Origin: Desulfobacteraceae bacterium 4572_89
Lineage (GTDB): Bacteria; Desulfobacterota; Desulfobacteria; Desulfobacterales; Desulfobacteraceae
Direction: 5' to 3'
NCBI GenBank assembly: GCA_002085465.1
Contig: NBML01000037.1
Coordinates: forward strand, 1 to 12,009
DNA length: 12,009 bases
The position numbers and the translations under genes are program-made. The stretch's first letter is position 1. Every line of letters starts with the position of its first letter. Under the pieces are notes generated by a model. It was given only the letters and a program-made list of their open reading frames with translations. It had not been told where the DNA came from and made no database searches. Below, in pieces: positions 1 through 7,416 of this stretch.

Positions 1-2
1 AA

Positions 3-329
3 CCTAAAAAAAGACCGGCTAAAAAAGGCGGAAAAACAGGGGCAAAAACCGGTATCACCTGGGATGAAGAACGTGTGGGGCAGCTTTCAACGGTTTTTTT
101 ACAAAAATTATTTACAAATATGGGTGATGATGTCGGTGCCAAGGTATGTTTCGGTACTACAGGAAAAGGGATCAGACCCAACTATCAGATCGAATTTTCC
201 ACCCAGGAGATCACGGTTTTCACCGGATCAGGCCACAAACCCCTGAACAAACCCCTTTCAGCAGGTGCAAAAAAGATATCACAGCCCTTTCCCCAAGAGT
301 TAATCGGTTCAATCCTTGGCAAGAGATAG
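3..329 (+). CDS. 3' end of an unrecognised gene with Lys/Gly-rich linker
   Basis: An open frame enters from the left edge and ends at TAG (327-329), so the true start lies outside the window. The visible 108 residues begin with a basic, low-complexity stretch (PKKRPAKKGGKTGAKTG) that looks like an interdomain linker. A compact segment follows (ITWDEERVGQLSTVFLQKLF, then DDVGAKVCFGTTGKG) and ends in LIGSILGKR. A GTG at 75 could serve as an internal start, but the open frame upstream of it favours a longer protein. I recognise no family, catalytic motif, signal peptide or membrane segment. A terminator-like hairpin 11 nt after the stop supports a real gene end here. The overlapping open frames at 64-246 and 146-373 do not look like protein. 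Confidence 0.55.
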   Translation, partial: PKKRPAKKGGKTGAKTGITWDEERVGQLSTVFLQKLFTNMGDDVGAKVCFGTTGKGIRPNYQIEFSTQEITVFTGSGHKPLNKPLSAGAKKISQPFPQELIGSILGKR

Positions 330-340
330 TAGGCAGGATA

Positions 341-371
341 AGGGGGAGGTATCCTCCCCTGACCTATTTTT
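341..371 (+). terminator. Candidate rho-independent terminator
   Basis: AGGGGGAGG (341-349) pairs with CCTCCCCT (353-360) across a TAT triloop, giving about eight mostly G-C pairs with one bulged G. The stretch GACCTATTTTT follows, so a short T run ends at 371. It lies 11 nt after the stop of the gene at 3-329 and would end its transcription. The T tract is separated from the stem by about six bases, which weakens the call. Confidence 0.5.
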
Positions 372-556
372 AAGCGTTTCATGCCTTATAGTTCTCCAGA
401 CCCGTTTGTGGCTTCTGTAATCCCATCTGTATAAACAGTCAATGATGAACCGGGTTTCAGGTCAAAGGTTTCCTGGGCATAGGTAATGTCTGGAATGATT
501 CCAAGGAGAGGCCCTTTTGTATCATAACTGCCCAGAAGCCAGGTGTTGTTTTTATG
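365..556 (-). pseudogene. Remnant of RsbU/SpoIIE-type PP2C serine phosphatase
   Basis: Minus-strand translation from 556 begins HKNNTWLLGSYDTKGPLLGI, continues with PD..Y and LKPGSSL, then gives the hallmark VYTDGITEATNGSGEL and TAA (386-388). This matches the end of the SpoIIE/RsbU catalytic domain: a GH pair, PLLGI, the L.PG..L.LYTDGI.EA block with its metal-binding aspartate, and GEL. In the family GEL is normally followed by an aromatic residue, Gly and a few residues later RL (GELFG..RL). Here the stop replaces the aromatic residue and the same frame resumes as GMKRLKI, so the stop looks like a nonsense mutation. The N-terminal part is missing: homology stops at about 556, where an oppositely oriented mlaE fragment begins. 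No start codon or ribosome site is present. The intact protein would have been an anti-anti-sigma or partner-switching phosphatase. Confidence 0.75.
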
Positions 557-865
557 CCCCTTTTGACTGCTTTTTTTGATGTTGTTGGGATCTTTGGAGG
601 CTACCTAGTGGGTGTCAAGCTTTTAGGGGTGAATGAAGGAGCCTATTTCGGTAAGATGGTAACGGCAATAACCTTTACCGATATTTACGGAGGGATGTTA
701 AAGTCCTTAAGTTTCGGGCTCTTGATTACCTGGATATCTTCCTTCAAGGGTTTTATGGCAGTTCCAACAACAGAAGGGATGAGCCGGGCCACAACCAATG
801 CGGTGGTGCTGACTTCCCTTTCCATACTTATTGTGGATTATATCTTGACATCTTTATTACTATAG
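554..865 (+). pseudogene. mlaE: Truncated MlaE-type lipid ABC transporter permease (C-terminal part)
   Basis: The 103-residue frame starts MPLLTAFFDVVGIFGGYLVG and runs through GLLITWISSFKGF, then TTEGMSRATTNAVVLTSLSI and DYILTSLLL. These are the conserved last transmembrane helices and C-terminal signature of MlaE/Ttg2B/YrbE permeases. The family is normally about 250-260 residues, so roughly the first 150 are absent, including the early helices and the coupling region. The frame is open a few codons further upstream (GVVF, from 542), so homology may begin just before the ATG. The upstream DNA is an opposite-strand phosphatase remnant, so a rearrangement removed the 5' half. The fragment probably cannot form a working permease. 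It lies 17 nt before the mlaD remnant, preserving the usual mlaE-mlaD order. Confidence 0.8.
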
Positions 866-882
866 GATTTAAATTAATCGTC

Positions 883-1089
883 ATGTATGGAAGAAAAATA
901 GAAATATCTGTGGGCGTTTTCATGATAATGGGAATGGTTTGTCTGGTTTATTTGTCCGTTAATCTGGGCTCAGTGGAATTGTTTGGTTCAGATGCCTTTA
1001 CCATAGATGCCACATTTGGATCCATTGAAGGACTTGAGCCTGGTGTCACCTGCGCCTTTGACTGGATATCCGGTCTGCCAAAACTTTGA
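883..1089 (+). pseudogene. mlaD: Truncated MlaD-type MCE-domain lipid-binding protein
   Basis: The 68-residue frame opens MYGRKIEISVGVFMIMGMVC, a short cytoplasmic start plus a single membrane anchor, and then enters the MCE domain with DATFGSIEGLEPGV. In MlaD this is normally followed by a conserved segment of the type PVRIAGV.VG and about 100 more residues. Here the frame instead runs into TCAFDWISGLPKL and stops. An internal deletion joining the start of the gene to a fragment of its 3' end would explain this; the last dozen residues could be a relic of the usual C-terminal helix, but I cannot prove it. No clear ribosome site precedes it. A hexameric MCE ring could not form from this product. 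It sits between the mlaE remnant and mlaC, as expected for an mla operon. Confidence 0.75.
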
Positions 1090-1150
1090 ACCTGCCAGAA
1101 ACAATGAACCTGTCTGAAACAATGAACTTGATAGAACCTTGAACTTGAAT
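1087..1150 (+). repeat. Degenerate tandem repeat, about 18-bp unit
   Basis: Successive units read TGAACCTGCCAGAAACAA (1087-1104), TGAACCTGTCTGAAACAA (1105-1122), TGAACTTGATAGAACCT (1123-1139) and a partial TGAACTTGAAT (1140-1150). The first two differ at only two or three positions and the later ones decay. The array begins exactly at the stop codon of the mlaD remnant and ends just before the mlaC ribosome site. Another frame through it is open (NLPETMNLSETMNLIEP), so it may be an expanded piece of former mlaD coding sequence. Confidence 0.6.
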
Positions 1151-1164
1151 GGAGTAGTTTTGAA

Positions 1165-1773
1165 ATGAAATATATTGGAAAAATTATGGTTGTGCTTGTT
1201 GCTGTCCTAGGTCTTAATTCCGGAGGTGTTTTAGCTGCTTCCCCTGCGCAGAATCAGTTGAAGATGACCATTGATTCAATTCTGGATGTCCTGGGCAATC
1301 CGGAATTAAATAATGGAACCTGTGAAACCTGTTTGAGAAAACAAAGAAGCCTTCTGAAACAAATTGTGGAAAAACGATTTGATTTTGAAAAAATGTCACA
1401 ACTGAGCCTTGCCAGACACTGGAAACAAAGAACAAACCAGGAAAAATCAGAGTTTGTTGCATTGTTCAGCCAATTACTTGAAGATACATATATTAACAAA
1501 ATAGAATTTTATAACGATGAAAAAGTAATCTACCTTAAAGAACGGATCAAGAATAAAAAAGCCCAGGTAGATACAAAAATTATTACTCAAACCATTGAAA
1601 TTCCAATCAGCTATCGAATGTTTACCAGGGGAAATGATGAATGGAAGATCTATGACCTGATCATAGAAGGCGTCAGTCTGGTAGGAAATTACAGATCCCA
1701 GTTCAGCCAGATTCTGGAAAAAAATTCCTTTGAATTCCTATTGGATAAATTAAAAAATAAAAAGAAAAATTAA
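1165..1773 (+). CDS. mlaC: MlaC-type periplasmic phospholipid-binding protein
   Basis: The 202-residue product belongs to the MlaC/Ttg2D family, which shuttles phospholipids through the periplasm between the outer membrane and the inner-membrane MlaFEDB complex. Residues 1-25 form a signal peptide (K-rich start, hydrophobic LVAVLGLNSGGVLAA, cleavage near A25-S26). Family signatures follow: FDFEKMSQLSLARHW, the T..EK.EFV.LFS.LLE.TYI block, Y..ERI....A.V, IPISYRMF and, near the end, WKIYDLIIEGVSLVGNYRSQ. Length is normal for the family and no frameshift is seen. GGAG at 1151-1154 lies 10 nt before the ATG. A CETC pair (C53, C56) in the mature protein could form a disulphide. Its operon partners MlaE and MlaD are broken upstream, so it is an orphan unless a second mla locus exists elsewhere. 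Confidence 0.88.
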   Translation: MKYIGKIMVVLVAVLGLNSGGVLAASPAQNQLKMTIDSILDVLGNPELNNGTCETCLRKQRSLLKQIVEKRFDFEKMSQLSLARHWKQRTNQEKSEFVALFSQLLEDTYINKIEFYNDEKVIYLKERIKNKKAQVDTKIITQTIEIPISYRMFTRGNDEWKIYDLIIEGVSLVGNYRSQFSQILEKNSFEFLLDKLKNKKKN

Positions 1774-1806
1774 CCTGGTCTGCCATTTTAACTGGACAGA
1801 ATAAAT

Positions 1807-1824
1807 TAGCGCGTTATCGAGCTA
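1807..1824. promoter_or_regulatory. Imperfect palindrome upstream of the SNF2 gene
   Basis: TAGCGCG-TTAT-CGAGCTA is an inverted repeat of 7-bp arms with one mismatch and a 4-nt centre, lying 32 nt before the SNF2 start codon. A weak -35-like TGGACA sits at 1793-1798 with a poor -10-like TATCGA around 1815-1820, so the palindrome would overlap the -10 region, a common operator position. It has no T tract, so it is not an obvious terminator for mlaC. Promoter and operator roles are guesses. Confidence 0.25.
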
Positions 1825-1856
1825 AGTTCATACTTGAAGGAGCCTGCAGCATAACC

Positions 1857-4721
1857 ATGGTACAAAAAATTTCTTCCTTGTTTGAAACCTTAAAAAAAAC
1901 AACCCCCATCATACGCAATGTAAAGGTTCCTGAATCCCTGGCCTTTAGAATGGCTTCCACAGACCAGGGAGTATCCCTTGCCATTGTTGATGCTTCTGGA
2001 AAAGAGGTGGACCCGGGGTATGAGTTTTATTCCGGCCATGAGCGAAGTATCCTGAAGGAAATCAGTAGAGTCAGGGAGCAGGAAGCTTTCAGCATTGACT
2101 GGGATGAGAAATCATCTGATAATTTATTCTATCTCAATGGTAACGAATACCTGCTTTCCCTTCTTCTTAATTCAGATTGCTGTGTGGATGCCAAGGGGAA
2201 AAAGATACACCTGGCCCCTGGGGATGCCCGGGTCAGACTCGTCATTACAGATCAGAACAAAGAGAGTCTCCAGGAGAGTGGGCCAGGGCAAAAGAAGAGG
2301 TTACAGCAGGAGAATAGAGAAAAGCAGGAGAACGGGCTTGAAACCACCATGGAGCTATGGCATGGTTCAAAACAGATATTTCCCATTGTGCCGGTGACGG
2401 AAACCCATATCCTTTCTAACCAGACCATTTACAGGGTCAAGCCCCTTGGCAGTCATTTTGATTCTCTTGCTTTGTTTGAGACCACCTTGGGTTTTGATCT
2501 TCTGGAACAATATCTGACATTATTTTTTTCCAATCTTACCAACGTTGAAATCTCCTATTCAGGATATACCGTTACCAGGGGAGATCCTAAAAAGACCCGG
2601 CCTGCATTGATATTTGAAAATGTTGCCCCGGATCAATCTCTCCATTTGAGGGTTTCTGCAACTTATCCTGGGTTTTCTCCGGATTTTTTTGATAATTTTG
2701 ACATGGACAGGATTGTTTCCATAAATGAAATGGAAAAGATCATTACCTTAAGTCCCCTTGTTCACGGAGATATTGCAGCCTGTTTCCATGATATTCAAAC
2801 CGCATTAAAACGCCATGCCCGATCCCTGAAACAGGATAAGGCCATTTATGTCCAGGATAATTTTGTGGTTATTGAATCTGCCCTGGCAAAACTATTTATC
2901 ACCAGGGAACTTTCCTCTTTATTGTCGCAATACTCGGTCATGGGTGCGGAAAAACTCAAATCCTATAAGGTGAAATATGTTAGGCCAATGCTGGGGTTGA
3001 ACCTTTCCCACGGTATCGATTTTCTTGAGGGGGAGGCCACTCTGGAACTTTCCGGGGAAAAATTTTCCATTACTGAGGTTTTAAAACAGTATCAAAAAGA
3101 GTCCTATGTGCGGTTGAGCGATGGTACCAATGCAATTATTAATCCTGAGTATATGGAAAAACTTGCCCGGATTTTCAAGAAGCAGAAATCCGGGATAAAA
3201 GTCTCATTCTTTGATCTTCCGGTTGTGGAGGAACTCATTGGAGAGAAAATCGCCAAAGAGGCTTTTAACAGGTCCAGGGAAATTTTTCTGGGATTTAATA
3301 AATTGAAAAATTCCAGAAAAAAACTGCCAACAATCAATGCAACCCTTCGAAATTATCAGAAACAGGGTTTCAGGTGGGCTTCCTATCTTCACAAGCACAA
3401 ATTAGGCGGATGCCTTGCCGACGACATGGGGCTTGGAAAAACCATCCAGGCCATTGCACTGCTGGCTTCCATATATCCTGCCCAGGAACAACCCACCCTC
3501 ATTGTCATGCCCAAAACCCTTCTTTTTAACTGGGAAAGTGAACTAAAACGATTTGCACCCAGGCTTTCTTTTGCCCTTTACTATGGTCAGGCCCGGGACG
3601 TGAAGGCTCTTCTATCCAGCAATATTATCCTGACCACCTATGCCATGGTGAGAAATGATATTGAACAATTAAAAAAAGAAAAATTTCACATGGTTATTCT
3701 GGATGAATCCCAGAACATTAAAAATCTTAATGCAAAGGCATCCAAAGCAGTCATGCTGTTACAGGCTGATCACCGCCTTGCCCTGAGCGGAACTCCCATA
3801 GAAAATAATCTTGGTGAACTCTATGCCTTGTTTAGATTCCTGAATCCAGCCATGTTTGGAATGGCTTCTGATTTTACAAAAAATTATCTAAATCCCATCC
3901 AGAAAAATGATAACAAGGCCGTTGTAAAGGAGTTAAGAAAAAAGATTTATCCTTTTATTCTGCGCAGGCTTAAAACAGAAGTGTTAAAGGATCTTCCCGA
4001 TAAGATGGAGCAGACCCTGTTTGTGGATATGTCCCGGGAGCAGGCAAAACTCTATAACCAGAGACGCTTGATGTATAAAAGAGCCATTAGAGAGGAGATC
4101 CAGAACAAGGGGCTGAAAAGATCCAAGTTTTTTATACTCCAGGCCCTGGGTGAACTTCGCCAGATAGCTTCCATTCCTGAAATCAAAAGTGACAACAGAA
4201 TTATTTCTCCCAAGCGCGAAATACTCATGGAGCATGTGACAGATGCCGTGGCCGGCAGGCATAAGGTGCTTGTTTTTGCCAATTATCTCCATTCCCTGGA
4301 GTGCGTTTCCCAGGATATGGAAGCCAGCGGAATTGATCATCTGGTAATGACCGGAGCTAGTCGGGATAGAGGAAAGATTGTGGAAAGGTTCCAGAACGAT
4401 GATAATTGTCAAGCTTTGCTCATGACATTGAAAACAGGGGGTCTTGGGCTGAACTTGACCGCTGCTGATTATGTTTTTCTTTTTGATCCCTGGTGGAATA
4501 TAGCCGCAGAGAATCAGGCCATTGACAGGGCCCATCGCATGGGTCAGAAAAATACTGTGTTCAGCTATCGCCTCATTGCCAGAAAAAGCATTGAAGAGAA
4601 GATTCTCAAACTCCAGGAAAAGAAAAAAAAGCTGTTTGACTCCCTTATCGCCAGTGATAATGCCTCCATAAAACAGATGGATGAAGATGATATTGAATTG
4701 CTGCTTGGAGAAGAATCATGA
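1857..4721 (+). CDS. SNF2-family DNA-dependent ATPase/translocase
   Basis: The 954-residue protein has a C-terminal SNF2 (superfamily 2) ATPase core. Visible motifs, in order: YQKQGFRWASYL (Q-like motif), DDMGLGKTIQAI with Walker-A K528, TTYAM, DESQ at 616-619 (in place of DEAH; D616 and E617 kept), SGTP at 644-647, FILRRLKTEV, VLVFANYLHSLE, GLGLN at 862-866, DPWW at 877-880 and QAIDRAHRMGQ at 887-897. The set is complete, so it should hydrolyse ATP and move along double-stranded DNA. Residues 1 to about 490 form a long N-terminal region with no motif I can name and a Glu/Gln/Lys-rich stretch near 134-162; I see no SWIM zinc finger. AAGGAG (1837-1842) lies 14 nt before ATG, longer than usual, but no better start is in frame. 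The gene overlaps the next one by ATGA, so both are translated together. The subfamily within bacterial SNF2 proteins is uncertain. Confidence 0.93.
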   Translation: MVQKISSLFETLKKTTPIIRNVKVPESLAFRMASTDQGVSLAIVDASGKEVDPGYEFYSGHERSILKEISRVREQEAFSIDWDEKSSDNLFYLNGNEYLLSLLLNSDCCVDAKGKKIHLAPGDARVRLVITDQNKESLQESGPGQKKRLQQENREKQENGLETTMELWHGSKQIFPIVPVTETHILSNQTIYRVKPLGSHFDSLALFETTLGFDLLEQYLTLFFSNLTNVEISYSGYTVTRGDPKKTRPALIFENVAPDQSLHLRVSATYPGFSPDFFDNFDMDRIVSINEMEKIITLSPLVHGDIAACFHDIQTALKRHARSLKQDKAIYVQDNFVVIESALAKLFITRELSSLLSQYSVMGAEKLKSYKVKYVRPMLGLNLSHGIDFLEGEATLELSGEKFSITEVLKQYQKESYVRLSDGTNAIINPEYMEKLARIFKKQKSGIKVSFFDLPVVEELIGEKIAKEAFNRSREIFLGFNKLKNSRKKLPTINATLRNYQKQGFRWASYLHKHKLGGCLADDMGLGKTIQAIALLASIYPAQEQPTLIVMPKTLLFNWESELKRFAPRLSFALYYGQARDVKALLSSNIILTTYAMVRNDIEQLKKEKFHMVILDESQNIKNLNAKASKAVMLLQADHRLALSGTPIENNLGELYALFRFLNPAMFGMASDFTKNYLNPIQKNDNKAVVKELRKKIYPFILRRLKTEVLKDLPDKMEQTLFVDMSREQAKLYNQRRLMYKRAIREEIQNKGLKRSKFFILQALGELRQIASIPEIKSDNRIISPKREILMEHVTDAVAGRHKVLVFANYLHSLECVSQDMEASGIDHLVMTGASRDRGKIVERFQNDDNCQALLMTLKTGGLGLNLTAADYVFLFDPWWNIAAENQAIDRAHRMGQKNTVFSYRLIARKSIEEKILKLQEKKKKLFDSLIASDNASIKQMDEDDIELLLGEES

Positions 4722-7291
4722 TGAGTCTTGATTATATAGATGAGATGGAACCCTGGGTCATCACCCATGGAAGATGTCCTGTCTGTAAAAAAACAGCTAC
4801 CAGGTTTACCAGCAATACCAGTGGAAAACAAAAGTGCATGAACTGTTTTCATAAAGCATTGGAGACCAGGCTTATAAGGGAGGATATCAGCCAATGGACC
4901 TGGGAACGTTTTTCACTTTCTTTATCTTCCCTAGGTTCCATGAAGGACAGATTGATTGCATTGATCCATTTTTCGGTTTTTCAATCTGTGGAAAGACTGC
5001 CAAAACTTCTGGTTGAAAATCTTGGTTTTGACTCCCCCCACCCCCTGGCCTGGTATGCCAGGCAGAAAGCCTATGAAGCCAGCATTTATTTCCAGGATAG
5101 CGGAAAAATACTGAAAACGATTCTGGGCCTTCAAAAATTTATTTCCTGGCAGCAAAAGGCAAACATGGTCAAGGTGTGTTATGGGATAGATTCATCCAGT
5201 CCGGATGTCAAACTGTTTATCACACAGATGGCTTCGGATTCCAGTCCCAATGTAAGATGCCATGTGGCAGATACGATCAAGGATGATAAACAGGCTTGGG
5301 TAAAGACTCTGTTTCGGAAATTATGTTTTGATAATAATCCCTTAGTCAGGGAAGCATGCCGTATGGTAATAAAAGGCAATACAGCCGCCAATGGAGGGAG
5401 ACAGGGTTCAGGGGAAAATAGAAAATTAAGTCGTCAGCCTATTAAAAAGCAAAAGCCTTCCTATAATCGAACAGAAAAATTTATCAGCATGTATTGTGTA
5501 TTTGCAATGCCAAAGAAGATTTATGAACAATATTTGAGCCATATACCGGATCTGCTGGATAAGAAAAAATACAAAGAAAAAGATCTGGCAGCCCTTAGAA
5601 TAAATTGTGAAGATTCCATTATCCGGCTCCTGGCTGCTGTCTTATCTGATAAACTCCTTTTTAAAACCGTATTGGAAAGATTGCCAAAACAGGTTGTAAT
5701 GCTGCTATATCTGTTGGTTTGGGAGCTTAGAGAATGCGATTCCCAGACAGCTGAGAAAAAACTCCTCCAACTCATGGAAATAGATTCGCCGGATACCGTT
5801 TTAGATACATCATCAGAGACAATGGCCAGAATGCCTTTGTTTAAGGCCGTGAAAAAAAATCCAGCCTATTTTTTGTTTCATATTCATGAAAACTGGGCCT
5901 ATGGCTCCAGAGACAACTATACCATTGCCATTAATCCAGGCCTGCTGGCATTGATTGAAAAAATAATGCCTTTTCCCGATTTTATTCGTCTGGTTCCTGT
6001 GTCGGATATCAAATCCAGGGTTAAAAAGGTTCATAAAAACAACAATGATATTTTTCAACAATTGCCTGTTATTTTAAGCTTTATAGACCAGGGAAATCTT
6101 AGGCTCAACAAGGCAAACACCAGTATCCTCATGAGTTCTCTGAAAAAAATGGCAAACACCTGCCAAATTAATGAATATTACAAAAATGGCGGCAAGGAAT
6201 TTAATTATTTAAAAACAAAACTTCTTGCTGATTTTTTCAATTGCATGGGGCCCTGGGAACCAAAGGAGCTGGAAAATTTACCTGGTTTTATTAAAAAAAG
6301 AATCAATCAATATTTTTCATTCACGGAATTTGAAAGCCATCGCAGCCGGTCAGCTTTTACCTATATCAAACATCAGATGGAGTATTATGATTCAGACGAT
6401 GATGAAATGAAGATGCGCAAGGATCTTGAGGAGATCTTTGCATTATTGCCCAAAGGAGAATGGATTTCCACCAATAACCTTGCCAGAATGGCATATTACA
6501 ATGGAATTCAGTTTAACCCTTTTGCGGAAGACTATGAGTTTGATGACCTTTATATTTCAATAAAATCAGATTACAGCTATCGCCGTATGGAAAGAAAATA
6601 TGTCTGCCATTTTTCTATGTATGATATTATAACCCTTCCTTTTATCAATACCATGATGTTTTTTTTTGGCGCTCTGGGAATGGTGGATCTTGGGTATTCA
6701 TATCCTGAAAACACCATTTGCCGACAAGGTGATAAATCCTGGCTCAGTATTTTTGACGGGTTGAAATATGTCAGGCTCACAGAGTTTGGAAATTATATTT
6801 TGGGAAGAAAAAAGCGTTTTACCGTTGATATAAAAATCCAGTCATCCAAGATTGAGATTGATGAACACAAGACCATGCTCTCTATGTACGGGGAAGATCC
6901 CATTAAAAAAATGGTTTTGGAAGCTGTGGGTCAACAGATAAATAAGTCCAGCTATATGGTCAATTATGAATCCTTTTTAAAGGATTGCACCACCCATAAG
7001 GATGTTGAGAATAAAATACAATTTTTCAGGGATAATATTGTTGAAAAACCGCCAATAATCTGGGAAGGGTTTTTCAAAGAGGTCCTGGCTCGGATGAACC
7101 CCCTGGAACCTGTTCAGGTCATGGCTGTTTTCCGGGTAAAGCAGGACAGGGAACTTTTGTCTATATTAGCAACAGACAAGATCCTGAAAAAACATGTCAT
7201 TAAGGCGGAAAATTATCATATACTGGTTAAGACCACTGATTTTTCAAAGGTGAAAAAACGCCTGGCTTTTTTGGGATTTTTTATCAGGTGA
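4718..7291 (+). CDS. Zinc-ribbon, HEAT-like and winged-helix partner protein of the SNF2 ATPase (unknown function)
   Basis: This 857-residue product matches no family I can name. C20-P-V-C23 and C40-M-N-C43 form a four-cysteine zinc ribbon at the N-terminus. Residues about 159-218 contain paired HEAT-like helices with the spaced signatures SSPDVK, DSSPNVR and DNNPLVREA. An acidic patch (YYDSDDDE, near 558) precedes a predicted winged-helix-like block (LEEIFALLPKGEWISTNNLA). A second helical block contains GALGMVDLGY and YVRLTEFGNYILG (near 684-696). The last 60 or so residues (LLSILATDKILKKH ... FSKVKKRLAFLGFFIR) resemble the tail of helicase-associated XPB/Ssl2-like domains. There is no membrane segment or enzyme motif. 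A ribosome site GGAG lies 7 nt before ATG; the start overlaps the SNF2 stop by 4 nt. The likely role is DNA or RNA binding and regulation of the SNF2 motor, inferred from context. Confidence 0.85.
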   Translation: MMSLDYIDEMEPWVITHGRCPVCKKTATRFTSNTSGKQKCMNCFHKALETRLIREDISQWTWERFSLSLSSLGSMKDRLIALIHFSVFQSVERLPKLLVENLGFDSPHPLAWYARQKAYEASIYFQDSGKILKTILGLQKFISWQQKANMVKVCYGIDSSSPDVKLFITQMASDSSPNVRCHVADTIKDDKQAWVKTLFRKLCFDNNPLVREACRMVIKGNTAANGGRQGSGENRKLSRQPIKKQKPSYNRTEKFISMYCVFAMPKKIYEQYLSHIPDLLDKKKYKEKDLAALRINCEDSIIRLLAAVLSDKLLFKTVLERLPKQVVMLLYLLVWELRECDSQTAEKKLLQLMEIDSPDTVLDTSSETMARMPLFKAVKKNPAYFLFHIHENWAYGSRDNYTIAINPGLLALIEKIMPFPDFIRLVPVSDIKSRVKKVHKNNNDIFQQLPVILSFIDQGNLRLNKANTSILMSSLKKMANTCQINEYYKNGGKEFNYLKTKLLADFFNCMGPWEPKELENLPGFIKKRINQYFSFTEFESHRSRSAFTYIKHQMEYYDSDDDEMKMRKDLEEIFALLPKGEWISTNNLARMAYYNGIQFNPFAEDYEFDDLYISIKSDYSYRRMERKYVCHFSMYDIITLPFINTMMFFFGALGMVDLGYSYPENTICRQGDKSWLSIFDGLKYVRLTEFGNYILGRKKRFTVDIKIQSSKIEIDEHKTMLSMYGEDPIKKMVLEAVGQQINKSSYMVNYESFLKDCTTHKDVENKIQFFRDNIVEKPPIIWEGFFKEVLARMNPLEPVQVMAVFRVKQDRELLSILATDKILKKHVIKAENYHILVKTTDFSKVKKRLAFLGFFIR

Positions 7292-7331
7292 ATTACAACA
7301 GCCACTTTAAGAACACTGACAGATCACTGAA

Positions 7332-7382
7332 TACCGGGGGGATAAAAAGAAGACTGGTTTTTCTTTTTATCCTGCCCCGGTA
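7332..7382. terminator. Large hairpin between convergent genes, probable bidirectional terminator
   Basis: TACCGGGGGGATAAAAAGAA (7332-7351) pairs with the arm at 7361-7382, whose reverse complement is the same sequence apart from a 2-nt insertion (GGGGCAGG against GGGGGG). The loop is about 9 nt. The stem has a G-C-rich base and an A-T-rich top. It lies 40 nt after the stop of the plus-strand gene ending at 7291 and 34 nt after the end of the minus-strand aminotransferase at 7417, so it could end transcription from both sides. It lacks a clean T tract directly after the stem on either strand. Confidence 0.55.
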
Positions 7383-7406
7383 GAAACCAGTAAAAACCAG
7401 GGCAGG
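7371..7406. repeat. Alternative hairpin competing with the terminator arm
   Basis: CCTGCCC (7371-7377) can pair with GGGCAGG (7400-7406). The first arm is part of the right arm of the larger hairpin at 7332-7382, so the two folds exclude each other. ACTGGTTT (7353-7360) can also pair with AAACCAGT (7384-7391). For the minus-strand transcript this is the first hairpin met after the aminotransferase stop codon. Confidence 0.4.
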
Positions 7407-7416
7407 GGGGACTATT

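Noticed and set aside
64..373. Overlapping short plus-strand open frames at 64-246 and 146-373
   Set aside because: They overlap the frame at 3-329, which is open from the edge and ends just before a hairpin; the others run through the hairpin and have irregular composition.
3984..4535. 183-codon minus-strand open frame inside the SNF2 gene
   Set aside because: It is fully covered by the SNF2 motor domain on the other strand, has no recognisable motif and no ribosome site; it mirrors the codon pattern of the real gene.
1857..7291. Assignment of the SNF2 pair to DISARM or Zorya
   Set aside because: None of the partner genes that define these systems (DrmA/DrmB/methylase, ZorA/ZorB) is in the window.
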